Shown piece by piece: positions 55,315 through 62,670 of a DNA stretch of 64,000 bases. Origin of the DNA: Rheinheimera sp. D18. GTDB lineage: Bacteria; Pseudomonadota; Gammaproteobacteria; Enterobacterales; Alteromonadaceae. The position numbers were made by a program, and so were the translations under genes. Under the pieces are notes generated by a model, which saw only the letters and a list, made by a program, of their open reading frames with translations, was not told where the DNA came from and searched no databases. Position 1 is the stretch's first letter. Every line of letters starts with the position of its first letter. The stretch covers positions 1,922,001-1,986,000 of the forward strand of contig NZ_CP037745.1 in assembly GCF_004345025.1 (NCBI RefSeq). The letters are read 5' to 3'.

Positions 55315-55400
55315 GCCTAACGCTTAGCTAAGCGGTGCCCTGCCAAGGGCATCCGGTGTACGGCCGTAGGCCGGGAACGTACTTGAGCGTATTGTTAAGT
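55315..55400 (-). other. attC site
   Basis: Bounded by GCCTAAC and GTTAAGT, 86 bases. The inner hairpins are GCCCTGCCAAGGGC and ACGGCCGTAGGCCG. The stop of the next gene overlaps the right core. Confidence 0.88.
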
Positions 55401-55900
55401 TACGTCTTTTTGGTAGCTTCCCATTCATCTTTAAGTACCTTCCGACTTAGCTCAAGCAACTTCGTTTTGTTTTCGTCAGATACAAAAGAATCATGATACT
55501 GTTTAACAACGATAGATATTAGTTCTACAAGATCCGTATGATCGGACTCACTGGCATTAATATGTAAGCTAATCGAAGCCTCTAGCAACATTAGCTTCTC
55601 ATAATTTTCGAGATCTCTTTTATTAGCTTTTTCTTTTCTTTCATCATTCCAATGCGTAGACGGGCAATAATTTAGCCTATTAATCGATACAATTGCCAAA
55701 ATTTCTGAAATTTTATCACGCAAGCTATTTATCCAAGCTTGGCGCATAGGGGCAATAACCTGTCTTTTTGAAATCCTGGCATTTACTATCGGAGCAATAA
55801 ATAGAGCTAAGAAAGCAATACCTAATGCCCCAATAGAAATAATATCTTTTACCTCCAACTCCAGAAATATGATTTTTTCAGCTTCCAAAATAGTCTCCAT
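55400..55900 (-). CDS. Single-pass membrane protein in cassette
   Basis: A 166-residue protein with one membrane segment (IISIGALGIAFLALFIAPIV, about 20-39). The cytoplasmic helical domain has SKRQVIAPMRQAWINSLRDKISE. This arrangement is seen in many small uncharacterised membrane proteins. Function unknown. The stop lies on the attC core. Confidence 0.6.
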   Translation of the reverse strand: METILEAEKIIFLELEVKDIISIGALGIAFLALFIAPIVNARISKRQVIAPMRQAWINSLRDKISEILAIVSINRLNYCPSTHWNDERKEKANKRDLENYEKLMLLEASISLHINASESDHTDLVELISIVVKQYHDSFVSDENKTKLLELSRKVLKDEWEATKKT

Positions 55901-55913
55901 GGCGAGGAAAGTA

Positions 55914-56014
55914 ACTTAACGCCGCAATCAACTGCGTAGTAAGCTGGCGCGTCTTTATGCGGTACGCATAAAACGTGACAGTTTACGGAGTCAGATTGGA
56001 TTGCCTTGTTAGTT
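55914..56014 (-). other. attC site
   Basis: Bounded by ACTTAAC and GTTAGTT, 101 bases. An internal hairpin GTCTTTATGCG..CGCATAAAAC is visible, and the stop of the GIY-YIG-like gene lies on the right core. Confidence 0.8.
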
Positions 56015-56473
56015 TCTGCTATTCGCAATTGCATTTTTTATATATTGAAGCATATCAAATTTCTCCGACCAATCAGCATAATCACTATTTTTGAGATTGC
56101 CTTTTACATATTCACCAATAGCAATGGTTTCTGGCGAAATTGTTTCTCCCATAGACCAGCTAATATCCGTCAAAAGAGACAGTGGTTTGAGCAGTATTAG
56201 AAAATGTGCCTGGAGGAAATCATTAACTTCTTCAGTTTCATTGAACCACTCTAAATGGGAATGGCTAGATTTTAAAAGTGGATGAATATCTTTATCGGTG
56301 TCAAATGTGCCAAAATGAACTCCAACTAATTCAAGCTCATCAGCAGAACCTGTTTGATGTGAGCGTATTCGATAGAATAGTGAATGTGCATTTGATTCGC
56401 CTATTTTTACTTTATTTAAAGAAACGCTGCGAACGGCGTATATTACTTTACCCACTTTATTATCTTTAGTCAT
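56009..56473 (-). CDS. GIY-YIG / T5orf172-like protein in cassette
   Basis: A protein of about 154 residues. The N-terminal half reads VIYAVRSVSLNKVKIGES...LFYRIRSHQTGSADELELVG and HSHLEWFNETEEVNDFLQAH. That is the pattern of GIY-YIG nuclease-like T5orf172 domains: strand-strand, RI..hQTG, and a W-F-E near the end. The C-terminal third is helical. The ATG at 56473 follows AGGT and is preferred over 56485. It overlaps or abuts the upstream membrane gene without an attC, so the two form one cassette. Nuclease activity is inference. Confidence 0.6.
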   Translation of the reverse strand: MTKDNKVGKVIYAVRSVSLNKVKIGESNAHSLFYRIRSHQTGSADELELVGVHFGTFDTDKDIHPLLKSSHSHLEWFNETEEVNDFLQAHFLILLKPLSLLTDISWSMGETISPETIAIGEYVKGNLKNSDYADWSEKFDMLQYIKNAIANSRN

Positions 56474-56474
56474 T

Positions 56475-56915
56475 TTACCTATCAAGATTTTCAGTGTTCT
56501 TTTCGTTTATATGCTGAACCATTGAATTCCAGTCTCTTATTTGTAGGGTATATGAATCTTGATTGAGCTCAGCCTCTACTACTTTATAGTCCAATCCTTG
56601 TTCACACATTGAATATATACGCTGCATGATCTCTTGATTCTCTTCCCATGCCAGAACTAAATACTTTGGCTTTACCCTAGAAGGAAGATTGGAATCTTTC
56701 AGCTCTAAAAAGGCATCTTTAACCATAACTAACAGCATAAATATACCAAAACATACTGTAAGTATAGATAGCCCTCCAACCCCTAACGTTATTTTATGGG
56801 CTATTCGACTGGTGTGTCGATATCCATCATCCAAGTGGTTAGCCAACAATATCCCTAAAATCCCGACAATTATAATCCCTGCTATTGGAAGAATTGCTTT
56901 AAAATAATATTTCAT
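56475..56915 (-). CDS. Two-helix membrane protein, first gene of a two-gene cassette
   Basis: A 146-residue protein with two hydrophobic segments (about 7-25 and 47-68). The cytoplasmic tail of about 75 residues includes YLVLAWEENQEIMQRIYSMCEQGLDYKVVEAEL. The stop TAG lies within AATCTTGATAGGT, immediately before the start of the GIY-YIG-like gene. No family is recognised. Membrane protein plus nuclease-like partner resembles the effector/sensor pairs of defence modules, but this is speculation. Confidence 0.55.
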   Translation of the reverse strand: MKYYFKAILPIAGIIIVGILGILLANHLDDGYRHTSRIAHKITLGVGGLSILTVCFGIFMLLVMVKDAFLELKDSNLPSRVKPKYLVLAWEENQEIMQRIYSMCEQGLDYKVVEAELNQDSYTLQIRDWNSMVQHINEKNTENLDR

Positions 56916-56937
56916 GAAACCTCATTCTGATAAGGGA

Positions 56938-56993
56938 AACTAACGCCCAAAGCAAGCGCGCGGTACGCGTCGCCGTGCCTTTGTTTGTTAGCA
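56938..56993 (-). other. attC site (copy 1 of a duplicated 56-base site)
   Basis: Bounded by AACTAAC and GTTAGCA. Apart from the first two bases it is identical to the site at 59795-59850. The inner stem is GCGCGCGGTACGCGTCGC-type. Confidence 0.9.
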
Positions 56994-57270
56994 GCCTACA
57001 CCAAAACTTGCGCGGCTTGCCGCACTAGCAAACCTAAACAATGGCAGACTGCTTTTAATTAAAACTAAACCAGTTAACTGCGAAACAGCGAGCCAACCGG
57101 AACCTGTAAAACTGTTAAGCGAAGCCAAAAAGAACAACGCTACTGCCACAACCGTTTGCAGCAGACCGACAAACTGGCGAACTTAACCTTTTGGCGCAGC
57201 CGCTAAGAAAACGAAACCCGAGCAAGGCCTGAACAAAACTACTGACTAAAATCGTTAAAACCCGAAAACC
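56994..57270 (-). repeat. ORF-poor repeated cassette, copy A
   Basis: A cassette body of about 280 bases with no convincing gene. It is related to copies B (59513-59794) and C (59851-60129) along its whole length, roughly four bases in five by eye, including an invariant TTTTAATTAAAA. The attC-proximal end can be read as a hydrophobic peptide LAGFRVLTILVSSF, also conserved in B and C, but without a good start codon. A 73-codon frame (57115-57336) exists only in this copy. It may be a promoter- or RNA-bearing cassette, or a decayed gene. Confidence 0.7.
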
Positions 57271-57370
57271 TGCTAACGCCGCAATAAGCGGACAGAGAAG
57301 CTTGGCTATAATTGTGAGCGCAGCGAAACAAGCCAAGCTTTATTGTTCCGTCTTGATTGCTTTGTTATAT
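57271..57370 (-). other. attC site
   Basis: Left core TGCTAAC at 57271. The right end is either GTTCCGT near 57345 or GTTATAT at 57364-57370. The strong inner stem AAGCTTGGCT...AGCCAAGCTT and CAATA/TATTG pairs identify it. The stop of the HEPN-like gene at 57340 lies in its right part. Confidence 0.65.
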
Positions 57371-57789
57371 TTTGCCCATAATAAACCCAAGAATTTTTTC
57401 ATTGATTCATTGTAATGTGGCGCTTTATTAATAATCTCTTGTTTATCTGTTGCTGACAGGCTATGTAAATAACCATTTCTTAATTGTCTAGCTGATTTTT
57501 TGCCAACTAACCCTTTACCACCAGAGAATACAGATTTTAATTCAGAATTATCAAAAGTAAGTGAGAAATATTTTAAGGATGCCGTTAACGCCTGTATTTG
57601 AATTTTATCCAGCTCTGGTTTGTTATTATCAGCCCTGTAGTAATTTTGAAGTTTAGTTGCAAGAACCTCACATAATAAGTAAAAACCTATAAATTCACCT
57701 ACAGCTCCAGCTAAATGAAAATTTGGGTCGAGTGACTGCACATTTTTAAGTGCAGTCAATCTCTTAGAAGAAAGTAGCTCCTTAGTCAT
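57340..57789 (-). CDS. Small protein with HEPN-type R-x4-H motif
   Basis: A 149-residue, mostly helical protein. RQLRNGYLHSLSATDKQEI near residue 100-118 contains RNGYLH, the R-x4-H pattern of HEPN ribonucleases and of DUF families with abortive-infection roles. No nucleotidyltransferase (MNT) partner is adjacent. The gene follows a lipoprotein gene by 6 bases without an attC between them, so it is the second gene of a two-gene cassette. Function is inference. Confidence 0.55.
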   Translation of the reverse strand: MTKELLSSKRLTALKNVQSLDPNFHLAGAVGEFIGFYLLCEVLATKLQNYYRADNNKPELDKIQIQALTASLKYFSLTFDNSELKSVFSGGKGLVGKKSARQLRNGYLHSLSATDKQEIINKAPHYNESMKKFLGLLWAKYNKAIKTEQ

Positions 57790-57795
57790 AGATAA

Positions 57796-58731
57796 TTACA
57801 AATAATCTTTTACGCCAAGCAATAGCTGTTCAACTTGGTATGAAGCAACGGTTACGACTTGTTTTTGATTACCTTCAAACTGAACTTCAAAACCATTTTT
57901 GTTTTTTTGTAAAAAAGAAATTGGTAATTCTAAGCCTACATACTCATATAAAGTACAGCCATATTGAGAGCAATTAGTATCAGAACCTATTTTAGTAATA
58001 TCGTATTTAGCTCCAGTTTCATCGTAAGCCCTGTCAACATGTGCCCATTCACCAAAAACTAACCTTGTGTATAGCTGAACCGTTGGTGTTAAGAGTTTAT
58101 TTGTCTCAGAGCTTGCCCATGTCCTAAAAAATCTGCCTTTATATTCTGTACCTTTAAATGTAATCGTTTTCTTAAATTTATCACTTTCTAGTTCAAGTGG
58201 GCGCATTTCTAATGGTGTTAGATTATTAGCCCCGTATATCAAAATATTATCTGAGAGTGTTAATTTTTCACCGTTTACTCTGGTTAAGTCATCAAAATTA
58301 AGATTATCTTTTTTTAACCAGTATGTACTACAACTGGAAGTTACTACCTGAGTAACTTCATTGGGCAAAGTTAATTTATACAAAGTATTATTCTCTAAGC
58401 TTAAGTACTCTTTACCTTTATGCAGTATGTCATAGGATGAATATTTATCTTTTTTTTCTGCACTCACGCCTGTTAATTTGAAAGGTTCAGTCTCGATAGC
58501 TTTATAATAGTCACCATATTTATATCCTTTACCATCTGGGGAATGAGTAAAGTAACTACTTGTATATAGATCTTTTGATAATTTAAATTCAGGTGAATCA
58601 ATATTCTCATAGTTACACCCAACAGTATCATTTTTATTAGCTAGCTTTGGCGGCTGGTTACTTGTTGATTGGCACCCTATTAAAGTAATTGAGCTTGCTA
58701 TCATTAGTGGTAAGATTTTGAATATTTTCAT
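57796..58731 (-). CDS. Lipoprotein of unknown function, first gene of a two-gene cassette
   Basis: A 311-residue lipoprotein with signal LPLMIASSITLIGC (lipobox LIGC at about 17-20). The mature part is rich in Lys, Tyr and Thr, with aromatic/charged strands (YKGRFFRTWASSETNKLLTPTVQLYTRLVFG), suggesting a beta-rich fold. No family is recognised. The AT-rich composition stands out against the GC-rich attC sites and implies a different source genome. Confidence 0.6.
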   Translation of the reverse strand: MKIFKILPLMIASSITLIGCQSTSNQPPKLANKNDTVGCNYENIDSPEFKLSKDLYTSSYFTHSPDGKGYKYGDYYKAIETEPFKLTGVSAEKKDKYSSYDILHKGKEYLSLENNTLYKLTLPNEVTQVVTSSCSTYWLKKDNLNFDDLTRVNGEKLTLSDNILIYGANNLTPLEMRPLELESDKFKKTITFKGTEYKGRFFRTWASSETNKLLTPTVQLYTRLVFGEWAHVDRAYDETGAKYDITKIGSDTNCSQYGCTLYEYVGLELPISFLQKNKNGFEVQFEGNQKQVVTVASYQVEQLLLGVKDYL

Positions 58732-58770
58732 TTAAGTCCCTATTTGAAGTGTAAAAATTTTCTAAGCAAA

Positions 58771-58863
58771 ATATAACGCCTCAATAACCGGCGGCTGTAA
58801 CGAAGCAAAGCGTAGTGCAAGCCGTCCGGCGCCGAGGGCGCGCAGTTCATTGATTTGTTATGT
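58771..58863 (-). other. attC site
   Basis: Bounded by ATATAAC and GTTATGT, 93 bases. Inner stems ACCGGCGGC..GCCGTCCGG are present. The stop of the membrane gene lies in its right part. Confidence 0.88.
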
Positions 58864-59395
58864 GTTCTTCAATTGGTCTGGTTAACATCTGCCATATACT
58901 AATGCCATAGACGAAAACAATAACTAAGCCAATGACGAGCAACCTTTGGTCCGGAAAGGTAAACCAAGCCGCGACTACCAAGAATGTGCGTAAGATCGCA
59001 TGAATTATGCCCAGTGGGTGTTGGATTATCCACGACCAAACAACCCAATGCAGACCAAGTCCAATACCCAGGCTCAATGGAACAAATGTTGGGGCATAAA
59101 GAAAGAGCGGGATATGAACCGCCCACAGTAAATTAACCATCAGTACACAAATCCCCATCAGCTTTGCTAAAGGGTTATCAGAAGCTAAGAGGCTTTCTCC
59201 CCTAAATTTTGCTATTAAAAGAGCTATAGGGAAAATAGCCCCCGACCCGAATAGCAGGACAAGCACACCTATTCGTTCATCAAGCCGCACAGAAAGTAGT
59301 GCGATTATAAACCAGACACATGCGCCAGCGATTGGCATCGATACCGATCTTTTTGTGGACGCTTCGAAATCCCTTCTGTACTCTTCTAATGTCAT
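58847..59395 (-). CDS. Multi-pass membrane protein (DUF7010-like) in cassette
   Basis: A protein of 182 residues with about six hydrophobic segments and the N-terminus MTLEEYRRDFEASTKRSVSMPIAGA, recalled from DUF7010 membrane proteins found in cassettes and genomes. AAAGGA lies just before the ATG at 59395. The longer frame from 59443 runs into the neighbouring attC and is rejected. Transport or sensing function cannot be told. Confidence 0.65.
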   Translation of the reverse strand: MTLEEYRRDFEASTKRSVSMPIAGACVWFIIALLSVRLDERIGVLVLLFGSGAIFPIALLIAKFRGESLLASDNPLAKLMGICVLMVNLLWAVHIPLFLYAPTFVPLSLGIGLGLHWVVWSWIIQHPLGIIHAILRTFLVVAAWFTFPDQRLLVIGLVIVFVYGISIWQMLTRPIEEHITNQ

Positions 59396-59427
59396 TTCCT
59401 TTAATCCTTGTGCGGAGCTGCGCTCAC

Positions 59428-59512
59428 ACATAACGCAAAGCACACGGGTGACGACCGCGCAGCGGTTGGCATCCCAGCGGCCGCAGGCCGCGAGTGATGC
59501 GCCTTGTTAGCA
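59428..59512 (-). other. attC site
   Basis: Bounded by ACATAAC and GTTAGCA, 85 bases, with inner stem GCGGCCGCAGGCCGC. It belongs to ORF-poor cassette copy B. Confidence 0.85.
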
Positions 59513-59794
59513 GCTTAAATTAAAACCCGCGCGGCTTGCCGCACTAGCAAACCTAAACAATGGCAGACTGCTTTTAATTAAAACTAAGCCAGTTAACTGC
59601 GAAACAACGCGCCAACTGGAACCTGTAAAACTGTTTAAACGAAGCCTCAAAGAACAACGCCATTGTGCCAACAAAGATTGCACCAAACCAACAAACTAGC
59701 GTACTTTAATGGCTTGGTTTTGCTGCTATAGAAAACTAAACACGAGCAATGCCAAAATAAAACTACAAACTAAAACCGTTAAAACCCGAAAACC
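59513..59794 (-). repeat. ORF-poor repeated cassette, copy B
   Basis: Related to copies A and C along its length. It differs near its attC-distal quarter (59700-59730), where a small rearrangement changes the sequence around TTAATGGCTTGG. It shares TTTTAATTAAAA and the LAGFRVLTVLVCSF reading, which stops after about 24 codons here. Its attC differs from the one carried by A and C, so the same body has been paired with two different attC types. No supported gene. Confidence 0.7.
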
Positions 59795-59850
59795 TGCTAA
59801 CGCCCAAAGCAAGCGCGCGGTACGCGTCGCCGTGCCTTTGTTTGTTAGCA
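59795..59850 (-). other. attC site (copy 2 of a duplicated 56-base site)
   Basis: Bounded by TGCTAAC and GTTAGCA. It matches 56938-56993 at all positions except the first two. It belongs to cassette copy C. Confidence 0.9.
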
Positions 59851-60129
59851 GCCTACACCAAACTTGCGCGGCTTGCCGCACTGGCAAACCTAAACAACGG
59901 CAGACTGCTTTTAATTAAAACTAAACCAGTAAGCTGCGAAACGGTGCGCCAACTGGAACCTGTAAAACAATTTAAGCGAAGTCACAAAGAACAACGCCGC
60001 TGTGCCAACAAAGATTGCACCAAACCAACAAACTGGCGCACGTTAACTTTTGGCGCTGCCGCTAAGAAAACTAAACACGAGCAAAGCCAAAATAAAACTA
60101 CAAACTAAAACCGTTAAAACCCGAAAACC
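59851..60129 (-). repeat. ORF-poor repeated cassette, copy C
   Basis: The third copy, lying directly downstream of aadA2 and adjacent to copy B. It conserves the peptide-like LAGFRVLTVLVCSFILALLV at the attC-proximal end and TTTTAATTAAAA. An 88-codon frame on the plus strand is not conserved in the other copies and is unlikely to be real. Copies B and C in tandem suggest duplication by integrase or by homologous recombination. Confidence 0.7.
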
Positions 60130-60189
60130 TGCTAACGCCGGAGTTAAGCCGCCGCGCGTAGCGCGGTCGGCTTGAACGAATTGTTAGAC
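60130..60189 (-). other. attC site of the aadA cassette (60-base element)
   Basis: Bounded by TGCTAAC and GTTAGAC, 60 bases, with inner stem AAGCCGCCGCGCG/CGCGGTCGGCTT. It matches the well-known aadA-type attC as I remember it, and marks this as a cassette from the mobile integron pool. Confidence 0.92.
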
Positions 60190-60190
60190 A

Positions 60191-60982
60191 TCATTTACCA
60201 ACTGACTTGATGATCTCGCCTTTCACAAAGCGAATAAATTCTTCCAAGTGATCTGCGCGTGAGGCCAAGTGATCTTCTTTTTGTCCCAGATAAGCTTGCT
60301 TAGCTTCAAGTAAGACGGGCTGATACTGGGCAGGTAGGCGTTTTATTGCCCAGTCGGCAGCGACATCCTTCGGCGCGATTTTGCCGGTTATTGCGCTGTA
60401 CCAAATGCGGGACAACGTAAGCACTACATTTCGCTCATCGCCGGCCCAGTCGGGCTGCGAGTTCCATAGCTTCAAGGTTTCCCTCAGCGCCTCGAATAGA
60501 TCCTGTTCAGGAACCGGGTCAAAGAATTCCTCCGCTGCCGGACCTACCAAGGCAACGCTATGTTCTCTTGCTTTTGTAAGCAGGATAGCTAGATCAATGT
60601 CGATCATGGCTGGCTCGAAGATACCCGCAAGAATGTCATTGCGCTGCCATTCTCCAAATTGCAGCTCGCGCTTAGCCGGATAACGCCACGGGATGATGTC
60701 GTCATGCACGACAAGGGTGACTTCTATAGCGCGGAGCGTCTCGCTCTCGCCAGGGAAAGCCGAAGCCTCCATAAGGTCATTGAGCAATGCTCGCCGCGTC
60801 GTTTCATCAAGCTTTACGGCCACAGTAACCAACAAATCAATATCGCTGTATGGCTTCAGGCCGCCATCCACTGCGGAGCCGTACAAATGCACGGCCAGCA
60901 ACGTTGATTCCAGATGGCGCTCAATGACGCTTAGCACCTCTGATAGTTGGTTCGAAATTTCGATGGTCACCGCTACCCTCAT
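60191..60982 (-). CDS. aadA2: Aminoglycoside nucleotidyltransferase ANT(3'')-Ia, AadA2
   Basis: Adenylates streptomycin and spectinomycin. The 263-residue protein has the nucleotidyltransferase motif HLYGSAVDGGLKPYSDIDLLV (about 32-52) with the catalytic Asp pair. A helical C-terminal domain includes GDERNVVLTLSRIWYSA. Variable positions (VAVTIEISNQLSEVLSV, KSVGK ending) agree with AadA2 rather than AadA1. Upstream GTTAGACATCATGAG is the usual cassette start. It is the first cassette of the array on the promoter side. Near-identity to a clinical gene implies recent acquisition. Confidence 0.95.
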   Translation of the reverse strand: MRVAVTIEISNQLSEVLSVIERHLESTLLAVHLYGSAVDGGLKPYSDIDLLVTVAVKLDETTRRALLNDLMEASAFPGESETLRAIEVTLVVHDDIIPWRYPAKRELQFGEWQRNDILAGIFEPAMIDIDLAILLTKAREHSVALVGPAAEEFFDPVPEQDLFEALRETLKLWNSQPDWAGDERNVVLTLSRIWYSAITGKIAPKDVAADWAIKRLPAQYQPVLLEAKQAYLGQKEDHLASRADHLEEFIRFVKGEIIKSVGK

Positions 60983-60985
60983 GAT

Positions 60986-61146
60986 GTCTAACGCTTATTG
61001 GGCGGAAACATCCGTATTTAAACACGGACTTTTCCGCTTTTGTAAATTTAGTGTTCACGACATTACAATGATTTTATATTGGGCACAATAGGTTATAGGA
61101 ACAACTGAATTTTATGTGGTGGCAAATACGGAAATGTCGGTCTAAC
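60986..61146 (-). other. Array right end: short cassette or attI-like region
   Basis: GTCTAAC occurs at 60986-60992, where it joins aadA2, and again at 61140-61146. Between them lie an attC-like double hairpin (GCGGAAA...TTTCCGC at 61002-61037 with inner TCCGT/ACGGA) and about 80 AT-rich bases with no gene. It could be one more ORF-less cassette, or the attI site plus promoter left after loss of intI. No integrase is encoded between here and hemN. Confidence 0.45.
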
Positions 61147-61210
61147 AACGCTAATTACGCATTTATAAGCGCATGTATGAAATCACAGCTCTTAGCGATA
61201 AAATAAAATA

Positions 61211-61245
61211 TTGAATCACCGCTTTTAATAAAAACGGTGATTCAA
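61211..61245 (-). terminator. Rho-independent terminator of hemN
   Basis: On the minus strand TTGAATCACCG-tttttattaaaag-CGGTGATTCAA is followed by TATTTTATTTT. It starts 20 bases past the hemN stop and insulates hemN from the cassette array. Confidence 0.85.
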
Positions 61246-61264
61246 CTATTGGCGGGGGTTTAAT

Positions 61265-62626
61265 TTACACTACTTTTGAATAGCGCTGCTGGCCTTGGCT
61301 TAAATATGCGTCGAAGCAGGCACAAATGCTGCGTACCCATAAGCGCCCGGCGTCACTTACGTTAATGCCTTGGGCATTTACTTCAACTAAGCCGTCTTCA
61401 ATAAAGGGTTCTAGCCGGGTTAAGGCGTCAGCGAAATATTGCCAAAAATCAGGCAACTGCCATTGCTTGCTAAAAGTAGCGGTATCTAACTTAAAGTGAC
61501 AAATTAGCTGGCTAATTAATGCCGCTCGTAGCTTATCGTCGGCATTTAAACTAAAGCCGCGATCTATAGGTATGTCGCCCTGCGCTATCGCTTGGTAATA
61601 TTCTGGTAGCTCTTTGGTATTTTGCCACAGTACGCCCTTAACTTGGCTAATGCTGGATACACCCAAACCAATTAGTGCATCTTGTCCGGCGGTGGTGTAA
61701 CCCTGAAAATTACGTTGTAACTTACCGGCTTGTTGCGCTTTGGCTAAGGCGTCAGAGGGTTTGGCAAAGTGGTCCATGCCGATAAACTGATAACCCGCAT
61801 CAACAAAAGCAGCGATGCCCATGCTTTGCAATTGCAACTTAATATCGGGCGTGGGTAAGCTGTCGTTGTCGAGTTTGCGCTGGGCTGGGAAACGCTCTGG
61901 CAAGTGCGCATAGCTAAATAGCGAGATACGATCTGGGCTTAAGCGCACAATTTCATCTAAGGTTTGCTGAAAACTTTCCGGATGTTGAAATGGCAAGCCG
62001 TAAATTAAATCTAAGTTTATTGAGCTAAAGCCTAGCTGGCGACATAGTTGTACTTGATGGCGAATTAAATCGGTGTCTTGTACCCGATTAATCGCAATTT
62101 GTACTTTTTCATCTAAATCTTGCACACCAAAACTAACGCGATTAAAGCCTAAGTAACGTAAATGGCCTAACTTGGCATCGCTACAGGTGCGGGGGTCAAT
62201 TTCAATACTAATTTCAGCATCAGCGTTAATACTAAAGTGTTTATGCAACAACGCCATTAATTGGCTAAGCTGCACTTCAGTTAAAAAGGTTGGCGTGCCA
62301 CCACCTAAATGCAATTGATTAATGCGCTTATTAACTAATAAGGGCGCATATAAGGCCATTTCTTGTGCCAGTGCCGTTAAATAGGTATCAGCTTTGTCTT
62401 GGTGGCGAGTAATAACTTTATTGCAGCCACAGTAGTAACATAGCTTTTGGCAAAACGGGATATGGATATATAGGCTTAGCTCGTCGGCGCTTTCGCCAAT
62501 GGCGCGAGTAATTAATGTGCGGTCAAACTCGGTGCTTAATGCCAGCGCAGTAGGGTACGAGGTGTAACGTGGGCCATTAATATTGTACTTACTGATTAAC
62601 TTTGCATCCCACTGTATTGCGCTCAT
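61265..62626 (-). CDS. hemN: Oxygen-independent coproporphyrinogen III dehydrogenase HemN
   Basis: A radical SAM enzyme that makes protoporphyrinogen IX without oxygen, 453 residues. The motif YIHIPFCQKLCYYCGCNK holds C59, C63, C66 and the extra C68 typical of true HemN. GGGTPTF lies about 110 and FGVQDLDEKVQIAINR near 170. The N-terminus KYNINGPRYTSYPTA is also diagnostic and separates it from HemW. It supports heme supply for NarI, NorZ and cytochromes under anoxia. It is followed upstream by ubiT, 44 bases away. Confidence 0.97.
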   Translation of the reverse strand: MSAIQWDAKLISKYNINGPRYTSYPTALALSTEFDRTLITRAIGESADELSLYIHIPFCQKLCYYCGCNKVITRHQDKADTYLTALAQEMALYAPLLVNKRINQLHLGGGTPTFLTEVQLSQLMALLHKHFSINADAEISIEIDPRTCSDAKLGHLRYLGFNRVSFGVQDLDEKVQIAINRVQDTDLIRHQVQLCRQLGFSSINLDLIYGLPFQHPESFQQTLDEIVRLSPDRISLFSYAHLPERFPAQRKLDNDSLPTPDIKLQLQSMGIAAFVDAGYQFIGMDHFAKPSDALAKAQQAGKLQRNFQGYTTAGQDALIGLGVSSISQVKGVLWQNTKELPEYYQAIAQGDIPIDRGFSLNADDKLRAALISQLICHFKLDTATFSKQWQLPDFWQYFADALTRLEPFIEDGLVEVNAQGINVSDAGRLWVRSICACFDAYLSQGQQRYSKVV

Positions 62627-62670
62627 ATTTACCTCTGTTATTTAGTACGCTTGGCTATTAAGCGCCGTTA

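Larger units (their letters stand above)
50700..61146 (-). mobile_element. Integron cassette array without integrase (CALIN type)
   Basis: About thirteen cassettes read leftward. Between most genes lies an imperfect palindrome bounded by RYYYAAC and GTTRRRY (for example AACTAAC...GTTAGGC), and genes often start or stop inside these core sites. No tyrosine-recombinase intI gene is found; the flanks are ordinary chromosomal genes (50215 gene and hemN). Sites differ in length (56-114 bases) and sequence, as in chromosomal arrays with mixed origins. Many products are secreted, membrane or defence-like. Right limit is the GTCTAAC at 61140-61146. Confidence 0.9.

Noticed and set aside
57115-57336. 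73-codon frame on the minus strand in cassette copy A
   Set aside because: It is not preserved in copies B and C, begins inside the attC region and has no ribosome site; treated as part of an ORF-poor cassette.
56938-59850. CRISPR array suspected from the repeated 56-base blocks
   Set aside because: Repeats are imperfect palindromes with RYYYAAC/GTTRRRY ends, spaced by genes and large bodies; they are attC sites. No cas gene is present.
59709-60108. Frames of 69 and 88 codons on the plus strand in cassettes B and C
   Set aside because: They run against the direction of all cassettes, are not conserved among copies and consist mainly of Lys/Thr-rich translation of the repeat.
61061-61264. 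Searched for an integron integrase gene or relic
   Set aside because: No frame with tyrosine-recombinase motifs exists on either strand between the array and hemN; only a hairpin terminator was found.
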